Shown piece by piece: positions 8,427-17,104 of a stretch of 64,000 nucleotides of DNA. The number at the start of each line of letters is the position of its first letter. Within the stretch, counting starts at the first letter, position 1. The stretch is from Microbulbifer sp. VAAF005. Its GTDB lineage: Bacteria; Pseudomonadota; Gammaproteobacteria; Pseudomonadales; Cellvibrionaceae. Both the position numbers and the translations under genes were made by a program. The stretch lies in NCBI RefSeq assembly GCF_030012985.1, contig NZ_CP120233.1, positions 3,328,501 to 3,392,500 on the forward strand, written 5' to 3'. Below the pieces are notes generated by a model. That model saw only the letters and a program-made list of their open reading frames with translations, searched no databases and was not told the DNA's origin.

Positions 8427-8681
8427 TTAGCTGGCTATTTGTGCCTGATTGACCAAGGCCTGGCGCTCAGAAGTTGAAAGGCCGCGCAGGTAATCCAAGG
8501 CCGTCTCTCTTACTTGCAACTGTGAAGGGGCGATTGAATGGCTATAGGTTAATTTTGCTACGAAGTAATGCCGACACTCTGGATTAGTGCAAGTGCAATA
8601 GAGATCAACCACCTTTGGGTCAATTTCATTTCGGCTATTTATTAGCGCCTTATGCCCGCACGTCTCACATTTAACCCGCAT
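8427..8681 (-). CDS. ogr: Ogr/Delta-like late transcription activator
   Basis: Zinc-finger activator of phage late promoters (P2 Ogr, P4 Delta family), 84 aa against 72 in P2. The four zinc ligands are visible as C-x2-C (CETCGHKA, residues 5-8) and C-x4-C (CTNPECRHYFV), with the family ending FVAKLTYSHSIAPS. I placed the start at 8681 (MRVKCETCG), which has GAGGGG nine bases upstream and matches how Ogr proteins begin. The frame is open to 8762 and overlaps the portal gene there. It should switch on the rightward and leftward structural operons. HP1/K139-type phages also keep it beside the portal gene. Confidence 0.85.
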   Translation of the reverse strand: MRVKCETCGHKALINSRNEIDPKVVDLYCTCTNPECRHYFVAKLTYSHSIAPSQLQVRETALDYLRGLSTSERQALVNQAQIAS

Positions 8682-8745
8682 TATCGTATTCCCCTCAGCC
8701 GTAAGGGGAAATCTTATCACTTTGTTATCCCCTAGGGGGTAATTA

Positions 8746-9801
8746 TTATCCATTAAGGGCAAACTCTGGTTTAGTGAATTCTATGCGCTTATTCCTGGGA
8801 AGCCACTCATTCAACTGCAAAAAAACGTCTTGCATAGGCACAACCTCATTCTCAAAATAAACGCGGGTAATCTTCTCTATATCACCAAACCCCCCGCTAT
8901 TTTCCGGCATGACTCCAGCCAGCGCGGGCTGAATTCGCCACATGCTTAGAATATCGTTCCGCGTTAGGTTCTTGATTCGCTCGAATTCGTCTTTGGTGGC
9001 AATGTCACCCACGGGAATAATCTGAACACTCTTCTCTTTGCCGTTGGGAATATTCAGGAACATTGAACGGAAGTTGCCCACCCCTTTACTACTCTTTATT
9101 TGCTCCTTGATAGCCGCCTCATCCTCTGGGCTAAGGTGTGCGTCTGCGGTGTAGAATATATACCCCATATGGGCTCCGTTGTTGTAATAGCGGCGCCTGA
9201 AGAGTGTGCTGTCTTCATTTAGCAAAACTGATTGAACGCCGCCTAAATATTGTGGCCTACCGTAGATTTGCTGTGCGGGGTCGTACTCCTTCAGCTGTAC
9301 AACCTCCCCAGGCTCATAGACGACCGGGTCAGCGCCATTTGGCTGCAACATGCAAAAGCGGTCAGACTCTTTCATTCTTCGCATATTGACCCCCGGCAAA
9401 TGCTCCAAACGCAGAAGATGGCCAAAGGCGTTGTACTTTTTCTTGAAATAGCAGTGCCCTAAAACCTCATTATCAAACCCGGCTTTTGCTAGGCATTCTG
9501 TGCGAACCCCGCCCCCTGGTTTGAACCACTTGCGCAACTGGTTGCGCTTAAAGTAGGGGATAGTTCCATGATGGGCATTGGCACCTAGAAGATTGATCAA
9601 CCCGGTTTGGCTTACAGGGGGCACGTAGTAGTCACCACCAGGCTGTAAGAATGTACCGAGGTAATCCCCCAGATTCCCATTTAGGACCGGCTCAGGATCA
9701 CCAAAGCTAAACATTGTGGGGCCGTTATCTACGGGGGTTGCCTTCATGCTCTCAGAACTGGCTTTTGCCTTTGCTTTAAAGCGGTTTCTCTTGCGTCCCA
9801 T
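8746..9801 (-). CDS. Portal protein (P2 gpQ, PBSX family)
   Basis: Portal of the capsid vertex through which DNA is packaged. At 351 aa it is close to P2 gpQ (344). Family features include YYVPPVSQTGLINLLGANAH, the stretch GRPQYLGGVQSVLLNEDSTL followed by FRRRYYNNGAHMGYI, and DILSMWRIQPALAGVMPEN with a glycine-rich turn. The Lys/Arg-rich N-terminus is normal. It reads leftward downstream of the terminase, as in P2, but here a shortened terminase copy lies between them. Confidence 0.95.
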   Translation of the reverse strand: MGRKRNRFKAKAKASSESMKATPVDNGPTMFSFGDPEPVLNGNLGDYLGTFLQPGGDYYVPPVSQTGLINLLGANAHHGTIPYFKRNQLRKWFKPGGGVRTECLAKAGFDNEVLGHCYFKKKYNAFGHLLRLEHLPGVNMRRMKESDRFCMLQPNGADPVVYEPGEVVQLKEYDPAQQIYGRPQYLGGVQSVLLNEDSTLFRRRYYNNGAHMGYIFYTADAHLSPEDEAAIKEQIKSSKGVGNFRSMFLNIPNGKEKSVQIIPVGDIATKDEFERIKNLTRNDILSMWRIQPALAGVMPENSGGFGDIEKITRVYFENEVVPMQDVFLQLNEWLPRNKRIEFTKPEFALNG

Positions 9802-9817
9802 TAATTACTCTCTCTAG

Positions 9818-9912
9818 CTGGCAAGTGCCACAGTGGTTTTACGTTGGTTTCGGTTTAGGGGTTAATTGCTAAGGGCGTGCATAAGTGCCCAGGACACATC
9901 CGCGTGGCCAGT
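9818..9912 (-). repeat. Duplicate of the terminase gene 3' end
   Basis: About 95 bp nearly identical to 10693-10787, at a constant offset of 875 bp. The top strand of both begins CTGGCAAGTGCCACAGTGG. The 10693 copy codes for the terminase C-terminus (GHADVAWAIMHALSN onward). This copy retains the same coding potential (GHADVSWALMHALSN) but is out of frame with, and past the stop of, the gene at 9923. It marks the downstream edge of a terminase duplication. Confidence 0.85.
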
Positions 9913-9922
9913 GGCGCAATAT

Positions 9923-10675
9923 TTAATTGAAGCAACACATAAAAAATCTATTAAATTCAGCTTGACTGTATTCATTGCGAAGACTGGCAATATCGAATAA
10001 ATCAGAGCCTTGCTCTATGGCATCCTTTACCGTGACAACATTTCGCCAGATATTATCTAGTCCAACTTGTCCATACTTAATAATTTTATGGTCAATATTT
10101 ACTAAATCTTTACCCTTGTTTTTCCGGTTGTAATGCTCACCGTTCCATATCAAGTAAGCGGGGTGATTCTCTACTGAAAGGCTAGAAAAATAAGTTTTAC
10201 GATGTATTTTCTTGGCTGCCATTCCAGAAGCAATTATGTTTATAGTTTCAAAGGTCGTCATCCAAAATGGTTCATTTATATAAACATTGCCGTCGTGGCT
10301 TGCGGTTAAGCTATCTGGTGTCCAAAAAATCAGTAATGCCCCGTTAGATAACTCAATAATCTCATCACCTTTTAGTTCAATATCAAAGTACTGCTTTGCA
10401 AATTGCAAAATATACATAAGATATATTTCGCACTCTCCATTGCTGGAGCAGAGAAATATTTGATTGCTGCCTGTAATTATGGCGTCTTCAAGTGCTTCCC
10501 AAGCAAAGTAGTAAGTTGTGCCGATTTGTCGTGACTTAAGAATGAATCGCGTTCGCTCGCCTTTGTGGTCATGCCAGCGGTGCTGATAGCTGTAGAATAA
10601 TTCTTTGCGGATCTCTTCCAGCTGTTCCGCTGTGATATCACTAATATCATTCTTTAGAGTTTTTCTTATTGTCAT
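9923..10675 (-). CDS. Truncated, diverged duplicate of the terminase ATPase domain
   Basis: A 250-aa protein aligned with residues about 130-385 of the adjacent terminase, from NDISDITAEQLEEIRKELFY to the end of the ATPase domain (NRFFMCCFN). Then it stops. The nuclease domain is absent and the N-terminal HTH part is gone. The Walker A region is kept (LKSRQIGTTYYFAWEA) but Walker B IDEVFW has become INEPFW. It has its own ATG and a GGAG thirteen bases upstream, right after the terminase stop, so it may be translated. Divergence is spread along the length, so the copy is not recent. Could be a relic or a protein that pairs with the real terminase. Confidence 0.75.
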   Translation of the reverse strand: MTIRKTLKNDISDITAEQLEEIRKELFYSYQHRWHDHKGERTRFILKSRQIGTTYYFAWEALEDAIITGSNQIFLCSSNGECEIYLMYILQFAKQYFDIELKGDEIIELSNGALLIFWTPDSLTASHDGNVYINEPFWMTTFETINIIASGMAAKKIHRKTYFSSLSVENHPAYLIWNGEHYNRKNKGKDLVNIDHKIIKYGQVGLDNIWRNVVTVKDAIEQGSDLFDIASLRNEYSQAEFNRFFMCCFN

Positions 10676-10688
10676 GGATTAATACTCC

Positions 10689-12431
10689 TCAACTGGCAAG
10701 TGCCACAGTGGTTTTACGTTGGTTTCGGTTTAGGGGTTCATTGCTAAGGGCGTGCATAATTGCCCAGGCCACGTCCGCGTGTCCGGTAGTACTGGTGCGG
10801 TTTGCGGCATAGGTGATTTGGTCGTTGCCGGTAGTGACCTGGTGAATCTGCAAAAACGCTTGGGGTATGTCGGTGTGTTCCGCGTCCCATTCGACGCGAC
10901 GGGACTCAATAACGTCTTGCGCTTTGAGCACCAGGTTTGTTTTTGTATTGATGCCGTAAGTAATTGGCGTTACCCGTGGGAAGAAGTCTTTGACCATCTC
11001 ATAAACCCCATTGCCCGGCCCGGTACAATCAATGCCGATAAACTGGGTATTATATTTTTCTGTCAGTTCTTTAATTCGGTTTGCTTGCCACTGCCAGGCG
11101 CGGTTGCGCATAACAATTTTTTCTAAAACCCGGAATTTACCACCAGGTTTAAGCGGCGGAGCAATAACAACGACTGCGGCACCGTCGCCACTACGGGAGG
11201 GGTCATAACCAATCCATACCGGAAGATTGCCATAAGGCCGAACTTCGCGCTTTTTAAAATCGACCCAGGTGACATTGGTATCAATCGAGCAACTAAGCAG
11301 ATCATCTAATTTAAATACTGATAAGCCCGCCTCCATAAAGGCGCACATAAATAAGTTATTAAATTCAGAATCGCTGTATTCGTCCTTAAGTTCTTCGATA
11401 TTGAAAAGGTCACAGCCTTGTTCCTCGGCATCCTTGACGGTGACGATGTTTCGCCAGATGCGATCCTTTCCTTTTTGCCCAGTCTTCAGGGTTTCCCGTG
11501 TAAGATCGAATTCAACTTTATTTACTCTTTTTTCGTTGTACTTCTCACCACTCCATAGCGGGTAGGCGCCGTGACTTTTTACTGACGGCGTAGAGAAATA
11601 GGTTTTACGCCATTTCTTTTGAGAAGCCATCGCACTAGCCAGCTTGTTCAGGTTCTCAAAATCGGGTATCCAAAAGACTTCATCAATATAGAGATGACCG
11701 TGATAGCTCTGGGCGGTGCGCCCGTTGGTCGATACAAAGCGCAATTCAGCTCCATTCGAAAGCTGAATAAAGTCAGCGCCTTTAAGCTCAATATCAAAAT
11801 ACTTGCTGGCGAATAAAAGAATGTAAGCCTTAAATACTTCTGCTTGACTGCGGCTGGCGGAAAGGAATATCTGATTGTCACCTGTGATTATGGCGTCTTC
11901 TAACGCTTCCCAGGCAAAGTAATATGTGGCGCCTATCTGACGTGATTTGAGTATAAAGCGAGTGCGCTCGCCCTTATGGTCGTGCCAGCGGTGCTGGTAG
12001 CCGTAGAATAATTCTTTGCGAATTTCTTCCAGCTGTTCCGCTGTGACTTCACTAATATCATTTTTAGGCTTTTTCTTTTTGCCTTTACTTTCCCCGCGTT
12101 CTCCACGGGAAGCCGCCGCCTTCTCTTTAGCTGCCCTCGCCTTTTTCAATTCAATCCCGGCCAGCTTATCCAGCAGATTTGCAAGGCGGTCTATTTCTGT
12201 GAAGTCCTCCTTTGTTTTGTTGGGCTTCTCCACTAAAGCAATAAGCTGGCGTGAGGTGGCTTGCTCAACAGTTTCATGTTGAAGCATGTCTTCCCAGTGG
12301 CCTTTCTCCGCCCACTGGTAAACCACTCGAACGCTGTTCAAGTTTAATTGGTCCGCTATCTCTCGCGCGCTCACTCTGCGCAACCACATCAATTTAGCGG
12401 CGGTTTTGATTTCGTCTGAATATGTAGCCAT
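10689..12431 (-). CDS. Terminase large subunit (P2 gpP)
   Basis: DNA-packaging ATPase and nuclease, 580 aa. It has an N-terminal HTH (SAREIADQLNLNSVRVVYQW), an ATPase domain with LKSRQIGATYYFAWEA and Walker B YIDEVFW, then a nuclease domain with IGYDPSRSGDGAAVVV and FIGIDCTGPGNGVYE. I start it at ATG 12431 (MATYSDEIK). An in-frame TTG at 12449 is less likely. Leftward and divergent from the scaffold gene, as in P2. The end is repeated 875 bp downstream. Confidence 0.95.
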   Translation of the reverse strand: MATYSDEIKTAAKLMWLRRVSAREIADQLNLNSVRVVYQWAEKGHWEDMLQHETVEQATSRQLIALVEKPNKTKEDFTEIDRLANLLDKLAGIELKKARAAKEKAAASRGERGESKGKKKKPKNDISEVTAEQLEEIRKELFYGYQHRWHDHKGERTRFILKSRQIGATYYFAWEALEDAIITGDNQIFLSASRSQAEVFKAYILLFASKYFDIELKGADFIQLSNGAELRFVSTNGRTAQSYHGHLYIDEVFWIPDFENLNKLASAMASQKKWRKTYFSTPSVKSHGAYPLWSGEKYNEKRVNKVEFDLTRETLKTGQKGKDRIWRNIVTVKDAEEQGCDLFNIEELKDEYSDSEFNNLFMCAFMEAGLSVFKLDDLLSCSIDTNVTWVDFKKREVRPYGNLPVWIGYDPSRSGDGAAVVVIAPPLKPGGKFRVLEKIVMRNRAWQWQANRIKELTEKYNTQFIGIDCTGPGNGVYEMVKDFFPRVTPITYGINTKTNLVLKAQDVIESRRVEWDAEHTDIPQAFLQIHQVTTGNDQITYAANRTSTTGHADVAWAIMHALSNEPLNRNQRKTTVALAS

Positions 12432-12474
12432 GCCGCGGAGTGTACGCAACGAAATTAATATTTTTGCCCGGTTT

Positions 12475-12521
12475 AATTCCTAAGAATTCCGATTTTCCAA
12501 AAATAGGAATTTTTAGGAATT
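12475..12521. promoter_or_regulatory. 16-bp inverted repeat in the divergent late promoter region
   Basis: AATTCCTAAGAATTCC (12475-12490) is matched by GGAATTTTTAGGAATT (12506-12521) with one mismatch. The gap is 15 bp. It lies between the leftward terminase and rightward scaffold genes, where P2 has Ogr-activated late promoters. A second pair, TGTGCCG (12537-12543) and CGGCACA (12572-12578), lies nearby. Ogr-type or repressor binding is an inference. Confidence 0.45.
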
Positions 12522-12622
12522 TATTGAATTGTGAGGTGTGCCGACTACCTATAAATTTCAAATTCTCGGCGCGGCACAGACCGCAAAGTGAAATCAATCT
12601 TTCAATAGTGTGTAGGCGAACA

Positions 12623-13498
12623 ATGGCAAGAAATCTGAAAACCGGCTGGGTGGTATTGGCTACTAGTGGATCAGTTGTGCATGGTCTTGATGATGGTCGA
12701 ACCATAGAAAAGCAGTGGTTGTTAGATATGGCGGAAACCTACAACACAAAAATACACACCGCCAGAATCTGGCCAGACCATCAGCGCTACTGGAACGGCG
12801 GCAAAGTATTAGCTTTAAAAACAGAGGAAGCCAAAGAACCAGAACTAAAAGGGGAAATCCAGCTTTACGGGATCATGGCGCCTAATGATTCTTTGATAAG
12901 CGCAAACCGTCGCGGCGACTATACACACCCATCTATTGAAGTTGGCGAGGACTACCGAGGTACAGGCAAGTTCTTTTTAAGAGGTCTGGGCGTAACCGAT
13001 GATCCAGCTAGTGCAGGAGTTTCAGAACTTCACTTTTCGGCCAAGTCTGGTGAGCAGAAAACAGCACTGATATTTCCCGGCCATCAAATCAATGTGGCTG
13101 AATCTCTCCAGGAAGAAAAGGGCCTTTTCTCAAAAATCTTCAATAAAGAGATACAGCAGGAAAAATACGAAACTCAGCAACAGGAAAATAACAGCATGGC
13201 TTTTGATGACGCTCAGAAAAGTGAACTTAGAGAAATCATCTCAACTGAAATAAAAAATGCTTTTTCAACCCAATCGGCAGGTAGTCAGGGCGACGCTAAA
13301 CCAAAAGGCGGTGAGGGTGATGAAGGGGGAGCCCCTGAAAGTGATAGCGAAGAAACCGTGCCAATGAAGAAGTTCAAGAAACTGGAAGGTGAGCTTGAAG
13401 ACCTGAAAACACAATTTGCGGCAGCGCTCAATCAAGAGAAGCCGGGCACGCAGGCCCCTGAAGGTACAGGCGGCGCAGAATCTAAGCGTGTTCTGTAG
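12623..13498 (+). CDS. Capsid scaffolding protein/protease (P2 gpO)
   Basis: A 291-aa scaffold with an N-terminal protease domain, near P2 gpO (284). The protease part covers residues 1-150 (KTGWVVLATSGSVVHGLDDG, WPDHQRYWNGGKV, RGLGVTDDPASAGVSELHFS). A linker leads to an acidic, helical scaffold region (MAFDDAQKSELREIISTEIK, then MKKFKKLEGELEDLKTQF). Start ATG at 12623. The frame is open upstream to 12440 but without a ribosome site. First gene of the rightward capsid operon. An internal ATG at 13196 has AGGA ten bases upstream and could give a scaffold-only product. Confidence 0.9.
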   Translation: MARNLKTGWVVLATSGSVVHGLDDGRTIEKQWLLDMAETYNTKIHTARIWPDHQRYWNGGKVLALKTEEAKEPELKGEIQLYGIMAPNDSLISANRRGDYTHPSIEVGEDYRGTGKFFLRGLGVTDDPASAGVSELHFSAKSGEQKTALIFPGHQINVAESLQEEKGLFSKIFNKEIQQEKYETQQQENNSMAFDDAQKSELREIISTEIKNAFSTQSAGSQGDAKPKGGEGDEGGAPESDSEETVPMKKFKKLEGELEDLKTQFAAALNQEKPGTQAPEGTGGAESKRVL

Positions 13499-13552
13499 GT
13501 TGTTTTATTTGAGTATTTCGAATTAGTTAAATTTTTTTAAAACGGTAAATCC

Positions 13553-14599
13553 ATGAACTTTGAAACCAAAAAACTCTTTTCAGCAATGCTGCTGGCTATG
13601 GCAACTACTTATAGTGTGCCAAGTGTTTCTGAAAAATTTAGCGTTACCCCATCGGTCGCCCAGGAACTGCAAGACGCAATCACCGAAAGTGATGAATTCC
13701 TAAAGCGTATCAACGTTATCCCTGTCGATGAGGTGAAGGGGGAAAAAGTATTAGGTTCTGTTACCGGATTGCTACCAAAGCGCACGGATACCGACAATGA
13801 AGACCGACAAACAAGTGAAGTTTGGTCTCTCGGTAGTAAAAACTATGAATTATTTAAAACAGAATATGACACCCATATTCGCTATATCACTATGGATTCC
13901 TGGGCTAAATTCCCTGATTTCCAACAAAGATATGGAAACTGGGTGCGCAGAGCAATCGGCCTAGCCCGTATCCGTGTTGGTTGGATGGGTACCCAAGCAG
14001 CAACAAAAACCGATAGTGCAAGCAACCCGAACGGTGAAGATGTTAATAAAGGTTGGCTGCAACATCTGAGGGAATATGATAGCGGTAGTCACTGGTTTGA
14101 TGGCTCCAGCGGCACCCAGGTAGCCAATAAAATCCGTATTGGCGCGGGCGGCGATTTTGAAAACCTGGATTCCGCCATTCTTGCCCTAAAGCAAATGATC
14201 CACCAGATACATCGTGGCTCCAAGGATTTGGTAGCGATTGTTGGTGATGACCTTATCGCAGAAGAAAAGGCCGCACTCTATAAAGCGATGGGGCAAAAAC
14301 CCTCAGAGAAAGAGCGCGTAGAAAAAGAGGTTGTCACCAAAATCTATGCGGGCCTACCCATCGTTAACGATGTTCCTAATTTTCCGGCACGGGGTATTTT
14401 GATTACCAGCCTGGATAATCTCTCTATTTACTATCAAACCGATAGCTGGCGCCGCCAAGTTACAGATAACCCTAAGCGGGACCGCATTGAGGACTACAAC
14501 TCAGTCAATGAAGGATATGTGATTGAAGATGAGGAAAAGGCGGCAGGTATCGAGTTCGCGAATGTGCAGTTACCAGACGGCAGTGGTGGTTGGGCTTAG
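13553..14599 (+). CDS. Major capsid protein (P2 gpN)
   Basis: Head shell protein of 348 aa (P2 gpN has 357), HK97 fold by family. Characteristic stretches are SVTPSVAQELQDAITESDEF (near 32-51) and INVIPVDEVKGEKVLGSVTG. Others are WAKFPDFQQRYGNWVRRAIG and GLPIVNDVPNFPARGILITS. P2 N is cut near its N-terminus by the gpO protease. A similar site here is possible but not identified. Followed by a strong terminator. Confidence 0.95.
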   Translation: MNFETKKLFSAMLLAMATTYSVPSVSEKFSVTPSVAQELQDAITESDEFLKRINVIPVDEVKGEKVLGSVTGLLPKRTDTDNEDRQTSEVWSLGSKNYELFKTEYDTHIRYITMDSWAKFPDFQQRYGNWVRRAIGLARIRVGWMGTQAATKTDSASNPNGEDVNKGWLQHLREYDSGSHWFDGSSGTQVANKIRIGAGGDFENLDSAILALKQMIHQIHRGSKDLVAIVGDDLIAEEKAALYKAMGQKPSEKERVEKEVVTKIYAGLPIVNDVPNFPARGILITSLDNLSIYYQTDSWRRQVTDNPKRDRIEDYNSVNEGYVIEDEEKAAGIEFANVQLPDGSGGWA

Positions 14600-14612
14600 G
14601 TAGACGGTGCTT

Positions 14613-14640
14613 CCCCCGGCACTGCGCCGGGGGCTTTTTT
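14613..14640 (+). terminator. Terminator after the capsid gene
   Basis: CCCCCGGC (14613-14620), loop ACTGC, GCCGGGGG (14626-14633), then C and six T. A strong intrinsic terminator inside the head operon. It may lower expression of downstream genes relative to the capsid. Confidence 0.9.
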
Positions 14641-14667
14641 AAATCCATTATAACTAGGTCAATAAAA

Positions 14668-15399
14668 ATGCCGTTTATCACTGTTGCGCATCAAAACAAA
14701 TGCAAAGCAAAAGCTGCAAAAGAAAAAGCCGAACAGCAAGCATTAGAAAATCACGCGGTTTTATTTGCTGACAACATAGCGCCGCAGAGTGCACCTACCA
14801 ATGTCGAGGATAGTGCCGCATCTCACGAAGTTATAGAGGTCTCTTTAGATCGTGATCTTGAATTACTCAAAGAGCGCACGAACATTGCCGATAAAGTGGA
14901 CCTCAAGCGCCAGCTGTTGCCGAAGTACCTACCGTTTGTGAAAAAATACCGCGAAAGCGGAGAGCACTATAAAAACTTGGTTTTGGTGTACTGCACACTG
15001 TGGGCAATGGATGTTGAAGATATTGAGCTTGCGCTTGATCTTGCAAAGTTCGCCGTCGAACAACAGCAAAAGCTACCGCACTATTTCAAGTCTGATGACC
15101 TGCAAACCTTTGTTGCGGAAAGCCTGCACGATTGGGCATTGAAGCAATACAAAAACAACACGACCGCCAGCCCTTATTTTGATGAAGTGTTAGAGCTGGT
15201 GACTAATAACAGCTGGCCAATTATCAACACAATTGTTCTTGGCAAGCTGTACAAGATGGCCGGGCTATTTGCCGAGAAAGCCGGCGACCAGGAATCCGCT
15301 TTTAAATGGTATCACTCCGCCGAGGAAGCCAACCCCAGAAAAGCTGGGGTTAAAACCCGCTTAGAAGCGCTGGCAAAAAAATTGAATAAACCATTGTAA
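14668..15399 (+). CDS. Terminase small subunit/endonuclease (P2 gpM)
   Basis: Recognises the cos site and partners the large subunit. 243 aa, close to P2 gpM (247). The N-terminal Lys/Ala-rich helix (CKAKAAKEKAEQQALE) precedes the domain KRQLLPKYLPFVKKYRESGE with VYCTLWAMDVEDIELALDLA. ATG at 14668 follows the terminator by 28 bases. A weak ribosome site only. Order N-M-L is that of P2. Confidence 0.9.
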   Translation: MPFITVAHQNKCKAKAAKEKAEQQALENHAVLFADNIAPQSAPTNVEDSAASHEVIEVSLDRDLELLKERTNIADKVDLKRQLLPKYLPFVKKYRESGEHYKNLVLVYCTLWAMDVEDIELALDLAKFAVEQQQKLPHYFKSDDLQTFVAESLHDWALKQYKNNTTASPYFDEVLELVTNNSWPIINTIVLGKLYKMAGLFAEKAGDQESAFKWYHSAEEANPRKAGVKTRLEALAKKLNKPL

Positions 15400-15494
15400 C
15401 GACTCCCACAGCCACGCGGGCCAGTGGGGCGCTTAACGCCCTGCGCGTTTATGCAAACCACTTGGCGCCGCGTTTTTAAAAAAGAATTTTTGTT

Positions 15495-15959
15495 ATGAGC
15501 TTTACCGGAAGGTCTGCAAGTTATTTAGAGACCGTTTTACAAAACAGCGGTTTCTTCCCTGATATATCCCTAGGGGATTATCAGAAGATGTACAGCGCAC
15601 CGGCAAGCCTGATGCAAGAAAAGGTTGAGCACTTATTGCGCCTGGCAATGATTGAAATCAACGAAGGTTTGGAGGATCAGCAAGCGCTTTGGGAAGAGGA
15701 AGGCTATTCCACGCTTGCAGAAGTACCGGCTAAGTTGGTCGGGGGTAAGAGCCGGTTATTGGTGCATTACCAGCGCGCGGTTTTTTCTTTGGCAACTGCA
15801 ATGGCTTTCCGAGAATTTCCAACGGTTGCACGCCGTGAGGTGGGAGAGCACCAGGCAGCTCAAAGCCTAGATACAGAGCAAATGTACCGGGCTGAATCTG
15901 ATAGAGCTGCGCGCCGCTTGCGCGGTATCTCAACCAATATAACCGCTGAGATTATCTAG
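15495..15959 (+). CDS. Head completion protein (P2 gpL)
   Basis: Head-tail connector protein of 154 aa. Family features are the N-terminal FTGRSASYLETVLQNSGFFP with DISLGDYQKMYSAP, and RLAMIEINEGL, ending in a conserved Arg-rich helix (RAESDRAARRLRGIS). Preceded by 95 bp containing GC-rich dyad sequence but no clear terminator. Two bases separate it from the next gene. Confidence 0.9.
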   Translation: MSFTGRSASYLETVLQNSGFFPDISLGDYQKMYSAPASLMQEKVEHLLRLAMIEINEGLEDQQALWEEEGYSTLAEVPAKLVGGKSRLLVHYQRAVFSLATAMAFREFPTVARREVGEHQAAQSLDTEQMYRAESDRAARRLRGISTNITAEII

Positions 15960-15961
15960 TT

Positions 15962-16450
15962 ATGGCTGGGAAAAAGTTACAAGAAATTACCGCGCATTTG
16001 CTAGCCGCTAATTTAGTGCCGCAAGAAAAGTTTGAATCTTGGATGGAAGAAGGGCGCATAGAAACAGCTAGCAAGAATTTAGGGAATGGCATTCGAATTA
16101 GTCGGACAGAGTACGACGCTGTAATCGTACTTGAAGAATATAGCGGTGACGCGGCCCTGGTCCTCGCATTGGTGACAACCTGGTTAATGGAAAATGATTC
16201 CAGCCGCTTTGATGTCGATATGCCAGAGCCGCAAATAGAAGTCACACCGATTGATGACAAGTCGGTAGATGTGGAAATCACAATCCGATTTTTTGAGAAC
16301 GTGGATTTAGTGCCTGACGATAACGGCCCTATTTCGTACCTAGGGCAACGCTATGCAATTGCGACCGTGCCTATTGATGAGCCAAGCCAAGTAGCGGTTG
16401 GCGATAACAAAGAATTACCCACCGACGCCCCATATAGCCGTGCAGATTGA
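15962..16450 (+). CDS. Tail completion protein (P2 gpR)
   Basis: Completes the tail at its head-proximal end. 162 aa (P2 gpR 155). It carries the family pattern of an N-terminal helix (KLQEITAHLLAANL), a short strand region (RISRTEYDAVIVLEEYSGD) and WLMENDSSR followed by the acidic DVDIE-type strands (SVDVEITIRFFENVDLV). Lies directly after gpL with no lysis cassette between them. In P2 that cassette is here; in this phage it is further on. Confidence 0.85.
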   Translation: MAGKKLQEITAHLLAANLVPQEKFESWMEEGRIETASKNLGNGIRISRTEYDAVIVLEEYSGDAALVLALVTTWLMENDSSRFDVDMPEPQIEVTPIDDKSVDVEITIRFFENVDLVPDDNGPISYLGQRYAIATVPIDEPSQVAVGDNKELPTDAPYSRAD

Positions 16451-17096
16451 TCTAACAGGACATTTAAAAGCTCGGCAGCAACTAGCGCTGCTAAAGCTAC
16501 CACCAGCGAAACAGCGGCGTATAGGCGGCACGCTGGCCCGTAAAGTTCGCACTTATAGCCGCAAGCGATTGCGCGAACAAAAAGATCTGAATGGTAAAAG
16601 CTGGGAGAAGCGGAAGAAGCGCAGACAGGGCAAAGGAAAAAAGATGCTGCGCGGCATGAGTAAGAGAATGCGAACCAGAAGTACCGGCTTAGGTGGTGAA
16701 GTATTTTTTGCCGATAAAAACACGGCCCAAATTGCTTACCAGCACCAACACGGTATTGCTGAAGAATGGGACGGGCAAAAGGCAGAAAAGGTTTACGGCC
16801 AACCGGACTACAAGGCACCGGCAACGCGACGACAGGCAAGAGCGTTGAAAAAAGAGGGGTACAAAGTGCGGCTTCCTGGAGGCCGCAAGAAAAAGCCAAC
16901 CCTGCGTTGGATCACTGAAAACCTAACCCTTGGGCAAGCGGGATTGATCTTACAGGTATTGCGCGATGAGCCGAAGGAAAACAGCTGGGTTATTGAATTA
17001 CCAGAGCGCAGTTTTTTAGGTACTACAGACCGGGAAGTGAGCGAGCTTGCCGACATGATTTTTAAAGAAACCAGCGGACGTATTAACAGCATTTAG
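16440..17096 (+). CDS. Phage virion morphogenesis / tail completion protein (P2 gpS)
   Basis: Family of P2 gpS, which helps finish the tail. Basic N-terminal half (KARQQLALLKLPPAKQRRIG, VRTYSRKRLREQKDLNGKSW) and the typical EKRKKRR...MLRGM...G block. The start is uncertain. GTG 16440 gives 218 aa and overlaps the gpR stop, while the in-frame TTG at 16398 gives 232 aa and overlaps it by 53 bases. Neither has a good ribosome site. At 218-232 aa it is longer than P2 gpS (150) but like kappa-type versions. Confidence 0.85.
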   Translation: MQIDLTGHLKARQQLALLKLPPAKQRRIGGTLARKVRTYSRKRLREQKDLNGKSWEKRKKRRQGKGKKMLRGMSKRMRTRSTGLGGEVFFADKNTAQIAYQHQHGIAEEWDGQKAEKVYGQPDYKAPATRRQARALKKEGYKVRLPGGRKKKPTLRWITENLTLGQAGLILQVLRDEPKENSWVIELPERSFLGTTDREVSELADMIFKETSGRINSI

Positions 17097-17104
17097 GGGG
17101 CCAC

